A stretch of 11,889 bases of DNA from Rodentolepis nana. Its lineage: Eukaryota; Platyhelminthes; Cestoda; Cyclophyllidea; Hymenolepididae. Location: the NCBI GenBank assembly GCA_900617975.1, contig UZAE01001706.1:1-11889 (forward strand), read 5' to 3'. A program made the translations under genes and the position numbers. Below, piece after piece: positions 1-7,779 of the stretch (positions within the stretch are counted from its first letter, which is position 1; each line of letters begins with the position of its first letter). Below the pieces are notes generated by a model that had not been told where the DNA came from, searched no databases, and was given only the letters and a program-made list of their open reading frames with translations.

Positions 1-878
1 GCTGGATGCAAGACGTCTTTGCGAGATCACATATTGGTATATTCTGTCCAGCTACAATCGTGAATGCATATACAATTGTCTTACTGAGGCCAGCAGAGTT
101 GCAACATGCAGAATCCGTGCACCTGAACTTCATTGAATGTTATTATTGTATCAAATGGCAGGCTTTTTGATGGTTATCATTAGCCCTTTAGTTGACTTCA
201 GGCTTCACAGAGGGAAGGAACATCAAATTAAAAAAAATAATCAAGAGGGCGGGGGAGGGGAGCAGAAGAGTGTTTCACAGATGTAAAGGAGACAGACACA
301 ATATTAGAATAACTGTGAGGTGAGTACTGTGGAAGGAGTCGAATATGACACACAGTGGGGTGATGATAGTTTGAAGTGAGAAGTCAACTGCCAGTTAATA
401 GACTTTATTGTCGTATGAATATACGTTGCCCAGGGTGCTTCACGTGGAAGTAAGTCTATCGCACACCCCACTTCATTGAACGTAAGATTTCGTTGATGTA
501 AACCTGCATCAAATGCAACTTTCAAATAGCGACTAAATGATAAATCTTCTACCGAATAAATGATGACCAGCCGGTACTGAGGATGTAAAATAATCTACTT
601 CAGAACGGAGATCTTGAACTCTCTTCCCTCGGTAGCTTATTCTGATATTAAGATGTGATATTTCGTTTTTTATATGTACATATCCGCCTTCATGAAGACA
701 TATTAGATTATATTTAAAACATAAAGACTAATATATGTTCGCAGAGAAGTTCACTAGTCTAATTAACCCAATCCCATTCATGGTATTCAGATATGTGTTT
801 CGTTACCTATCATTAGGCGATTACTACATCAAGACATGGACTATTGGACATGACTTTCCTCGTTTCTTTCCTTTTTAG
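1..878 (+). other. YIPF5: Intron of the YIPF5 homologue (5' end outside window)
   Basis: This stretch precedes the first recognisable YIPF5 exon and ends in a good polypyrimidine tract plus TTTTTAG acceptor at about 861-878. I see no sequence here encoding the conserved upstream Yip1 motif (the D-x-x-GP region), so the preceding exon probably lies outside the window. The interval contains one complete SINE-like insertion at 141-469. Bases 1-126 and 484-860 show no other recognisable feature. That this is intron rather than something else is inferred from the acceptor and the family alignment. Confidence 0.7.
141..469 (-). mobile_element. SINE-like retroposon, copy 1 (full length, reverse orientation)
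   Basis: This is a full-length copy of the dispersed family seen six times in the window, here as its reverse complement. It starts with the A/T-rich tail and TCAAATGGCAGGC and ends in the head sequence CGCACACCCC. The target-site duplication is ACTTCATTGAATGT at 127-140 and ACTTCATTGAACGT at 470-483, 13 of 14 identical. It lies in an intron of the YIPF5 homologue, antisense to that gene, so its two consensus 5' splice sites (GTGAGT at 320-325 and GTAAGT at 450-455) are on the transcribed sense strand. Short open frames inside it are not genes. Calling it a SINE is inference from length, target duplications and lack of coding capacity. Confidence 0.9.
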
Positions 879-1060
879 GCAGGCAAGGTGCATTTCAACT
901 ACATCTACGGAATAGGTCTTTTGGGTTGTCTGGGTATCTACACTCTCCTCTCCTTGATGGCTCCTGAGGGCGTTGCGCCAACCTGTGTGGTTTCAGTTCT
1001 TGGGTACTGTATGCTACCCATGTGTATTCTCTCAACTATCGGCATTGTGTTTTCCCTCAA
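879..1060 (+). CDS. YIPF5: YIPF5 / Yip1A homologue, penultimate coding exon
   Basis: This 182-base exon encodes 60 residues plus two bases of a split codon (phase 2 donor). It begins AGKVHFNYIYG and contains VSVLGYCMLP, the conserved LGYC-x-LP signature of the Yip1 domain. It aligns without gaps, from memory, to the animal YIPF5 segment running from the (S/A)GK motif to VIFSL. Two hydrophobic stretches (about residues 11-27 and 36-58 of the exon) are consistent with membrane helices. The acceptor is TTTTTAG at 872-878; an alternative AG at 881-882 would shift the frame. The donor is CTCAA|GTGAGT, and reading through it gives an immediate TGA, which supports splicing here. YIPF5/Yip1A is a multi-pass protein of ER exit sites and cis-Golgi that partners YIF1 and contributes to COPII transport; that role is known for the family. 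The N-terminal cytosolic part is missing from the window. Confidence 0.93.
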
Positions 1061-1716
1061 GTGAGTTTAAGTTTGCTCTCCGCAAGTGAGGTTGTAATGT
1101 TATTAAATCTAGCTTCCGTTATAGTCATCTATATGTCTGCTAGTCATCTCTAGATAGCCGTTGAATCAGATATGGAGTTGGAAGTAAGGCAGAGGTCGAA
1201 TGCTCTTCTTATTCGTATCGTATTTTAAACCACCAACTATCAGAGGCAATTTTGAGCCCATATGTTGATGACGATTATTAACGAATTTGTAATAACGTTT
1301 GAAAATTTATGATTCCGAGAAAAAACCAGAGGCTCTGTGACCGAATTCCTCTATATTGTGGCTCTAACTTGATTAAATGTCAACTTAATCAGTTATATTT
1401 GCTTATTTCTTTGGTGGACAAGGGAAACTGTGGTTATGTACTTAGCACAAAACTCATGGCAAAGAATCTAAATAGAAGGCGTTTAACGGAGAGAGGATTT
1501 TGATAAAAACTAAGTAAAGATATGGTCACTCAGGTAATGTTTGTTTTATATTTCAGGGCGAGCAATTCATTTCATTCTCTCTATATATTTTTGTCACAAA
1601 ATATTTAATGAGCTTTCTAGTATGTTAAGCCAATTCTTAGAAAATCTTCCTGAGGTCGTTTCTGTTTACGTATATTGGTTGATTTTTTGCGATTTTTTTT
1701 TCTCTTTTACCCTGTT

Positions 1717-1727
1717 GGGGGGGGGGG
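1717..1727 (+). repeat. Poly-G homopolymer (11 bases)
   Basis: A run of eleven G inside the YIPF5 intron. Such runs are unstable and prone to sequencing error, so its length is uncertain. Confidence 0.9.
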
Positions 1728-3087
1728 TCCCTTCTTAAATGAGACATCAATTTTATCCCTTTTCGTATCCATCTTCGTTCAATTCGTTGTTTATTTGGTT
1801 TATTTACTGGGAAATTTCAGTTGAATCTCAACCAATTTTCCTCTCTCTTCTCTCTCTCCAGCTAATTGATTTATAAAGTAGCAAATATGGACTATGTGAG
1901 CTGAACAGTGTTCGGCGATGTTGGTGATCGTTTCCCAAGACTCCAAGGAGTATCGTTAATTGTGTGGCCTTATGGTCTTTATTGGGAGTCATTTCGTCAA
2001 ATTTAGAAAAATGTACCAACTCCCCCACCTACTTTTATTGCCTTCAAACTCGCAAGCCCACTCACGAACACCAAGTAAATGAGGGATGGGAAGAATGCGG
2101 TGAGAAATCATAGCTGGTTCAATAATATCCGTGGAATTTTCAAAAATAGTGCTATATCCCGACACTAACGCTTTTTATAAAAGCCCTACAAACTATTTTT
2201 TTGCTTACACAACCATTGATAGTGCTAAAAGCTGATATCAAACAATCTTTTTCCCCAGAATCAGAAGGCCAAGAGTTGCCCTGAACTGTGGATGTTTTTA
2301 TACGAATGTGGTGTAGCGGGAAAGGATGGGCATTAGAAAGGAAAATCGATAGTGAAGGCATCATAAGTCACCAATGAGAGTGTGGATCATGGGTTAGTAT
2401 TATTGAGAGGTGCACTGGGGTAGTTGACTGCTAGGTCAATTGACAATTCAGACCCGTAGTCAATAGTAATTTCATACGTTTTCCGGACTTCTACTGGTTG
2501 CTGTGTTTCATTTACGAGTCAATTAACTTACCTTCTCTTTGCTTTGAAATGGTTATTTTGCTGATGAGAATATGCATTTACTAAGGACTTTCCTTCGAGA
2601 TGTGCAACCAACTGCATACAAATACCTTAATTATGATTCTTTTTGTCAAGAGTGACCTATTGGTTCTTGCATTTAAGTAAATTAACTTGCGATGCCGAAT
2701 CAATTTTCAATTAAGGAGGAGTATTGGTTCACATCATGATTTCCATGTATTTTTATGTCTTTTTTACTTTAATAGTTTAAAGATGCAATATCTTAGTCCA
2801 ATGTGCAGCATGGCGTAAAAATTTTGACTCCTTTCATTGTGATGTGAAGCACTAGAATTTAATTACAAGTCTAATTAATGGCTAGGAAAGGGGATCAAAA
2901 AATGACGAGAGTAAAATCAGTCATCTAAAAGCCTTGCTCCATTGGTCATATTTGCTCTCGGTTTGTACAATATACCCATCCTGATGGTTGGTTCACGTTG
3001 CAAAATTCGAACTTTGTGTCGTCACATGAAGTACTGTGATCAAATTTTTGCTTTTCAATGGTTCTCTAACTAAAATGGTTGATCTTC

Positions 3088-3131
3088 TCACTTCAATTCA
3101 TTCTTTTTCGTTCAATCGTTGAGATAGCTAA
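3088..3131 (+). repeat. Fragment of a second dispersed repeat (copy A)
   Basis: The block TCACTTCAATTCA, then a short T-rich spacer, then TTCAATCGTTGAGATAGCTA, matches 7714-7779 in the same order and orientation: 12 of 13 in the first part and about 19 of 21 with one gap in the second. In the other copy the spacer is expanded into a CTT microsatellite. The boundaries are unknown because similarity fades on both sides. It is probably the remnant of an older element unrelated to the SINE-like family. Confidence 0.5.
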
Positions 3132-3269
3132 GCTTTCTTGGGTGAAAGTTAGAAGCTAATGCGTTCATAATAGCGAAACTTTTCATAAGTTTAAGTGGTA
3201 AACTTCAATATTGCCTGCGGATGTAGTCTTTTATTAAATGCTATATTTTTTGTATAATTCTTCAAGCAG

Positions 3270-3432
3270 ATCGACTCTAGGCGTTCTACTGACTGCGTGT
3301 ATCGTTCTATGGAGTGCAGCGTCATCGTCTAAGCTCTTTGTTCGCGCATTGAACATGCAGAAACAACGTCTTTTGGTTGGCTATCCCTGCGCTCTCGTTT
3401 ATGCAGTTTTTGCGCTCCTGACGGTCTTCTGA
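3270..3432 (+). CDS. YIPF5: YIPF5 / Yip1A homologue, last coding exon
   Basis: This terminal exon supplies the last base of the split codon (giving Lys), then 53 residues starting STLGVLLTACIVLW and ending VFALLTVF before TGA at 3430-3432. Two hydrophobic segments (around LGVLLTACIVLWSAAS and the final LLVGYPCALVYAVFALLTVF) match the last two membrane helices of YIPF5. The YPCALVY motif and a C-terminus ending immediately after the final helix are characteristic of the family. I placed the acceptor at AAGCAG|A (3269/3270) because it gives gap-free alignment with the family; using the AG at 3265-3266 would add one residue and change Lys to Asn-Arg. The polypyrimidine tract is weak, so the exact boundary is less certain than the exon itself. 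Length and C-terminus look normal, with no frameshift. Confidence 0.93.
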
Positions 3433-3830
3433 AGGGGAAACCTTGCTTGCATGTTCTAGAGTATATATACTCAAGTTCTTCCTCCCTTACTTTCTTCTTT
3501 GCCTCTTACTATATGACATTTGAGAGGACTGTGTGTTCTACTATTTACTACTCATCTACCTTCCATGTTGCATTAAGTAAAATACGGTTTGAATCCTCCT
3601 GCCTGCATGTAATCGCCTTCTGGAAAAGTCATAGAATGGGTGACGCTTTTTAACTATGTATAGTTTGCCTATTTCTTGAACTACATCTCCATTTTATAGT
3701 GGAACGAACCGATACTTCATATGGCTTTCTGTAAACTTATACTGGGGTGGCTTAAATTTGAGAATGTAGAATGTGTGTTGCTCACAGCTTCAGGTATTTG
3801 AAATAATAAAGTTGGTATTGGTTATTACTA
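3433..3830 (+). other. YIPF5: Probable 3' UTR of the YIPF5 homologue
   Basis: The sequence from the stop codon to just beyond an AATAAA and its GT/T-rich follow-up is the natural 3' UTR, of about 370-400 bases. The frame at 3447-3653 lies inside it and has no recognisable homology. The 3' end is inferred, not observed. Confidence 0.55.
3805..3810 (+). terminator. Candidate polyadenylation signal AATAAA (YIPF5)
   Basis: A canonical AATAAA hexamer lies 372 bases after the YIPF5 stop codon and is followed at once by GTTGGTATTGGTTATT, the GT-rich sequence expected downstream of a cleavage site. I saw no better hexamer between the stop codon and this point. Confidence 0.6.
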
Positions 3831-4468
3831 TGAGTCAGTTTACATGTCTGGTCCCAGCTTGAAGTGGTAAATTGATAAGCCGTCAGTTTAAACGAAGGAT
3901 AATTTCAATTGACGCATGAAAGATGTAATGGTATGAAACTGCGTATCAAAAATCTAGGGAACACAAGGGGAGCACGTTCCTTCCCAATCACATCGTTTAA
4001 AATTGGTCTATTGACTTGGTAAACAAAACCAGATATAACTGACTATCTGTGGTGCTTCCATCGTTTTCACGTCGTCCTGCTTCAAAAGGTGTGTCCGTCA
4101 CTGAGAGTCCGCTTGCCACGGCGCAGGTGTTGCGAAACGGAAGTTATGAAAAAGGACAAGTTGAGAACACGTCTTAATTTATTGTGTCTGTTGGCTTTCT
4201 TATAGAAAGGTGATAAATGGATATGTCGTGTGTGGTTAAGTCCAGAATGCGAGTGTTTGCATGCCACAGCAGATCAATATCAAAGATCAACTATTGAAAA
4301 CTGGCCGATTCAGTTGGTCCTAGATTTTCACCAATTGATTTTATGCAAACAAAATTAGATAACAGATAGACGAATGCTTTTTCATCAATTTAACTTCGAA
4401 TATATACAGTATATCTTTGTTAAGATCATACTCCCTATTGTCCATAACATTGGCACGTTATTTCGCAT

Positions 4469-4489
4469 ACACACGCACACACACACACA
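4469..4489 (+). repeat. AC dinucleotide microsatellite
   Basis: About ten AC units with one interruption (ACACACGCACAC then pure AC) in intergenic DNA. Confidence 0.95.
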
Positions 4490-4573
4490 TGCTATCACTT
4501 TTTCTAAAGTGCTCCGCCGACATTCTATGATCTCAAATCTAATTACAATTTCACATTCCTTACTGACTATTGT

Positions 4574-4585
4574 CCCCCCCCCCCC
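4574..4585 (+). repeat. Poly-C homopolymer (12 bases)
   Basis: Twelve C in a row, flanked by TGT and TGTAAACC. It lies outside the SINE-like copies and its exact length is uncertain. Confidence 0.9.
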
Positions 4586-5045
4586 TGTAAACCATGATTT
4601 ACTTGCAACTCCTGTCATAGAGATTTTCATGCCCACAGTGTTTCCCCCCAACCTGTCAATGCATAGAAATTTGGTAGAGAATAGTTTTCCCTTTTGCCTT
4701 ACACCCTATAGGAAGGCAATTGGGATTCAGGTAAGGACAGCTTACACAGTTAATTTCCAGTGGCCTTAGCTTTAATAAAAGTAGGGCTCAGTAGAGCAAT
4801 ACTTCCTTCCAAATTGGGTGGACAGCGTTATAGGGAATCTAACACAAGGAGACTCTTTTTTTCAAGTTAACACCTCATTTAATTGTACCAATTTGTCTTT
4901 TTATGTCTATATGAAGGGTAATTGAGCAGAGCGGGGCGTATCCCTTTCATGGACGCTTAGGTTCCCATTGGATGTAACAAGTGAAAGAAGTTGATTTGTT
5001 TTGAACAAACTAATTAATGAGAAAATATCCATAATCTTGCAAAGT

Positions 5046-5367
5046 GGGGTGTCCGATAGACTTACCTCGTGGTGCACCCTGGGCAACGTATAATCATACG
5101 ATAAAAAAGTCTATTAACTGACAGTTGACTTCTCACTTCAAACTACCATCACCCCCACTGTATGTCATATTCGACCCCTACCACAGTACTAATCTTACCG
5201 TTTCTAAGCCTCTGTGTCTGTCTGTTTCTTTTACATCTGTCAATCACTCTTCTATTCCACATCCCGAATTCTTCTCACTTTGATGTTCCTCCTCCACTCT
5301 GTGAAGCCCGAAGTCAACTAAAGGGCTAATGACAACTATCAAGACGCCTTCCGTTTGTTATAAATAA
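5046..5367 (+). mobile_element. SINE-like retroposon, copy 2 (full length, forward)
   Basis: A complete forward copy from GGGGTGTCCGATAGACTTACC to the tail TTATAAATAA. The flanking duplication ATAATCTTGCAAAGT is exact over 15 bases (5031-5045 and 5368-5382), which suggests a comparatively recent insertion or preserved flanks. Part of the tail/TSD boundary is ambiguous because both are A/T-rich. Compared with the other copies the head has lost three bases, so the CCACGTGG palindrome is reduced to CTCGTGG. It lies 61 bases from copy 3, tail to tail, forming a large inverted repeat. Confidence 0.92.
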
Positions 5368-5428
5368 ATAATCTTGCAAAGTCGTTAGTATTGACCCAAA
5401 ATGTTCTCCCCTCTAGTATCATGAGTGT

Positions 5429-5754
5429 TTATTTATATCAAATGGCAGGCATTTTGATAGTTATCATAAGCCCTTTAGTTGACTTCAGGCTTCACAGAGA
5501 AGAAGGAACATCAAAGTGAAAAAAAGTCGAGAGGGGGAGGGGAACAGAAGAGTATTTCAAAGATGTAAAAGAGAGAGACACAAAGGTAGAGTGAAAAAGA
5601 TGAGGTGAGTACTGTGGAAGTAGTCGAATATGACATACAGTGAGGTGATGGTGTTTTGAAGTCGGAAGTCAACTGCCGAATAATACACTTTTTTGCCGTA
5701 TGAGTATACGTTGACCAGGGTGCACCACGTGGAGGTAAGTCTATCACACACCCC
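5429..5754 (-). mobile_element. SINE-like retroposon, copy 3 (full length, reverse)
   Basis: A complete reverse copy running from the tail TTTATTTATATCAAATGG to the head CTATCACACACCCC. The target duplication AGTATCATGAGTGT is exact over 14 bases (5415-5428 and 5755-5768). The antisense strand, which is + here, carries GTGAGT at 5605-5610 and AGGTAAGT at 5733-5740. The minus-strand frames at 5511-5801 and 5557-5751 are two different readings of this repeat and are not genes. Confidence 0.93.
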
Positions 5755-5768
5755 AGTATCATGAGTGT

Positions 5769-6190
5769 CAACTTGATAACCTTAACCTGGGAGATAAGCA
5801 TGTCTAATGTGAACGTTTTAGCAAAAGTTGATGAGATCTGAAAATGAAGGCGACTTGAGTTGTATAGCAGAGTTTCAGACTTTCAAAAAATAGACTGTGA
5901 CCAAATTTCTTCATGCCTAAAGAAGAAGAAAATTGAAGACATTTGCTCAAAAGATTATTCTACTTGTATATTATTTCTCGTTTTTACGATTGATTATTAA
6001 TTAAGTGTTGTGAAATGAGCCCAGGACGTTGTAATGTGTAAAACAGTAAGTTACAATTGCTCAGACTCCAGAGAGAGAGAGATTGAGAGACAGGGGGAAT
6101 TAACTAGACAAGACCAATGTGTCAACCAGACAGTTATGTATGAAAAAAAGAGATTCTTTTTAGGACCTTGGATGGAGTTTACTCCAGTAC
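5769..6190. other. Intergenic sequence without recognisable genes
   Basis: AT-rich sequence with a short GA-rich patch near 6068-6082. The frames at 6034-6321 (+) and 6051-6239 (-) run into the neighbouring SINE-like copy, so they are not credible as genes. I see nothing else here. Confidence 0.6.
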
Positions 6191-6206
6191 AGATTGACCA
6201 GAGATT

Positions 6207-6343
6207 TATATCAAATGGCAGGCTTTTGATAGTTATCATAAGCTCTTTAGCAGAGTTCGAGCTTCACAGAAGGAAGAAACATCCAAGTCAAAAAAATGGG
6301 GGGGGGGGAACAGAAGAGTGATTCATAGATGAAAAGGAAACAG
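6207..6343 (-). mobile_element. SINE-like retroposon, copy 4a (tail-side partial unit)
   Basis: This part starts with the element's 3' end (TATATCAAATGGCAGGC) and continues for about 137 bases into the body before stopping at GAAAAGGAAACAG, where a second tail begins. It contains an 11-base poly-G run (6298-6308). The left flank is AGATTGACCAGAGATT (6191-6206), whose partner lies not after this unit but after copy 4b. The head-side half of the unit is missing. Copy 4a and 4b therefore behave as one insertion event. Confidence 0.85.
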
Positions 6344-6667
6344 ATATTTATTTATTTCAAATGGCAGGCGTTATGATAGGTATCATTAGCCCTTTAGTTG
6401 ACTTCGTGCTTTAGAGAAAGGAAGAGAAACACCAAAGTGGCAAAAAGTCGAGAGGGGGGACAGAATAATGATTCACAGACGTAAAAGAGACAGACAGACA
6501 CAAAGGTAGTAAAAAGGTGAGTACTGTGAAATTAGTCGAATATGAAATGCTGTGGGGACTTGGTAATTTGAAGTCAGAAGTCAACTGCCGATTAATAGAC
6601 TTTTTCGCCGTATGATCATACGTTGCCCAGGGTGCACCACGTGGAGGTAAGTCTACCGCACACCCAG
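6344..6667 (-). mobile_element. SINE-like retroposon, copy 4b (full unit, reverse)
   Basis: A complete reverse unit starting with its own tail (ATATTTATTTATTTC) directly abutting copy 4a and ending at the head CTACCGCACACCC. The right flank AGATGTACCAGAGATT (6668-6683) matches the duplication on the left of copy 4a at 14 of 16 positions. No separate duplication is seen at the 4a/4b junction. The antisense strand, which is + here, has GTGAGT at 6517-6522 and AGGTAAGT at 6645-6652. The frame at 6411-6719 (-) is a translation of this repeat. Confidence 0.9.
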
Positions 6668-6683
6668 ATGTACCAGAGATTGG

Positions 6684-7088
6684 ATGAGCCAGAATATGAG
6701 TTGTCAGAAATCGCATCAATCAGTGAATGACGATTGACCTCCCCCAATTCTAGAAGCAAGACTGGCGCAGCGATGATGTGCAATTGAATCATTAGATTTA
6801 CCCATCGATAAGAGTACCTATTTGTGATAATAATTTCAAAGTAGGGCTCTAACTCAGATGCACTTATTCATTCATATTTGCGTTGGACCTATCTATTTTC
6901 AATTCAAGCAGCAGAGGCGAACTTTGTTTTCCAATTTCTTGGGCGTATTGGTTCGAAGGTAGGCAATGAACATTATACAATTTTGGGCGCGAGATTCAGG
7001 AATTAAGGATCGACATCAGTACTTCAAACCTTCCTTGAAATCCCTCGTTGAATAAACCTCGCCTAAAGGGCCTCTTTCTCAAATAATA
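6684..7088. other. Intergenic sequence without recognisable genes
   Basis: I find no repeat copy, exon or RNA gene in this interval. A GGTTCGAAGG near 6950 resembles a tRNA B box only superficially, and no cloverleaf surrounds it. Confidence 0.55.
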
Positions 7089-7101
7089 ATATTTGCGCTA
7101 C

Positions 7102-7383
7102 GGGGTATGAGATAGACTTACTTCCACGTGGTGCACCCTGGGCAACGTATACTCATACGGCAAAAAAGTCTATTAACTGGCATTTGACTTCTCACTCCAA
7201 ACTACCATCACCCCACTGTATATGGGCATATTCCACCACTTTTATATCTTTGAATCTCTCTTTTGCTCCCCCCCCTCAGCTTTTTTTCACTTTGATGTTC
7301 CTTCTCCTCTCTGTGAAGCCTGAAGTCAACTAAAGGCTTAGTGATAACTATCAAAACACTTACCACTTGATATAAATAAATAA
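7102..7383 (+). mobile_element. SINE-like retroposon, copy 5 (forward, internal deletion)
   Basis: A forward copy from CGGGGTATGAGATAGACTTAC to the tail ATATAAATAAATAA. The middle of the element, including the ACTCACCTTACC and TTTGTGTCTGTCTC block seen in the other copies, is missing, so it is about 45 bases short. The flanking duplication is ATATTTGCGCTAC (7089-7101) and ATACCTGCGCTAC (7384-7396), 11 of 13 identical. The conserved U1-like ACTTACCT is ACTTACTT here. Confidence 0.88.
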
Positions 7384-7713
7384 ATACCTGCGCTACAGTC
7401 ACATTATCTGAAAAAAAGAGAGTTGAGAAACTTTCAGCAGAACTTAATTTAAGTAAGAGAAAGGGTGGAAAGGACCTCAGTCTGTTCATTAACACCAGGT
7501 AATTGCTCTTCTTTTCTGCCATCCTCCTACCTTCAGTTTAAATGCTAAAGCAGGCTTTCGCCATTTAGTAGACACTTTTATTCGAAAGCATCCATTCTAA
7601 AAGACATCATTGTAATCAAGTAAAGGATGCAGTTGTGTTTAGAGAAGCGCTTTAATTTCTCCTAACCATCTTAGTTACTAGTTAATTTTTTAATTTAACA
7701 GCGATCGGTTTTG

Positions 7714-7725
7714 TCACTTTAATTC

Positions 7726-7756
<31 letters not shown>

Positions 7757-7779
7757 CTTCCAATGGTTGAGAAAGCTAA
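7714..7779 (+). repeat. Fragment of a second dispersed repeat (copy B)
   Basis: TCACTTTAATTCA, then a CTT microsatellite, then TTCCAATGGTTGAGAAAGCT match the block at 3088-3131 in order and orientation. The similarity does not extend clearly outward, so this is either a short conserved core of a degraded element or a shared small repeat. Confidence 0.5.
7727..7760 (+). repeat. CTT trinucleotide microsatellite
   Basis: Eleven uninterrupted CTT units plus C in intergenic DNA. It appears to have expanded from the T-rich spacer of the repeat fragment that surrounds it. Confidence 0.97.

Larger units (their letters stand above)
1061..3269 (+). other. YIPF5: YIPF5 homologue intron (2.2 kb, phase 2)
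   Basis: The intron runs from GTGAGT at 1061 to the CAG at 3267-3269. It contains no SINE-like copy and no credible exon; its open frames at 1309-1503, 1541-1738 and on the minus strand at 1828-2028 and 2152-2364 have no recognisable homology. It holds an 11-base poly-G run at 1717-1727, a CT-rich tract at 1841-1859 followed by CAG that looks like a strong unused 3' splice site, and a short segment at 3088-3131 that recurs near 7714-7779. Confidence 0.85.
3831..5032. other. Intergenic sequence without recognisable genes
   Basis: No exon, RNA gene or SINE-like copy is recognisable here. It holds an AC microsatellite (4469-4489) and a 12-base poly-C run (4574-4585). The overlapping open frames at 4374-4769 (+) and 4385-4651 (-) both pass through these simple repeats, giving runs of His-Thr, Cys-Val, Pro or Gly, which argues against real coding. 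Confidence 0.6.

Noticed and set aside
304..525. Minus-strand open frame resembling frames at 5511-5801 and 6411-6719
   Set aside because: These frames share a peptide pattern (IDLPPRGAPW-like) only because all are translations of the same SINE-like repeat. They have different starts and ends, run into flanking DNA, and other copies are frame-shifted.
4374..4769. 131-residue open frame, the longest in the window
   Set aside because: It passes through an AC microsatellite and a 12-base poly-C run, has no recognisable motif and has an equally open frame on the other strand. Chance opening in simple sequence is the better explanation.
5046..5160. tRNA-type internal promoter in the SINE head (TGGTGCACCCTGG as A box, CTTCAAACTACC as B box)
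   Set aside because: Both match the consensus poorly, at several key positions, and I find no tRNA-like fold, so a tRNA origin is not supported from sequence alone.
6940..6965. GGTTCGAAGG resembling a tRNA B box
   Set aside because: There is no A box, acceptor stem or cloverleaf in the surrounding sequence.
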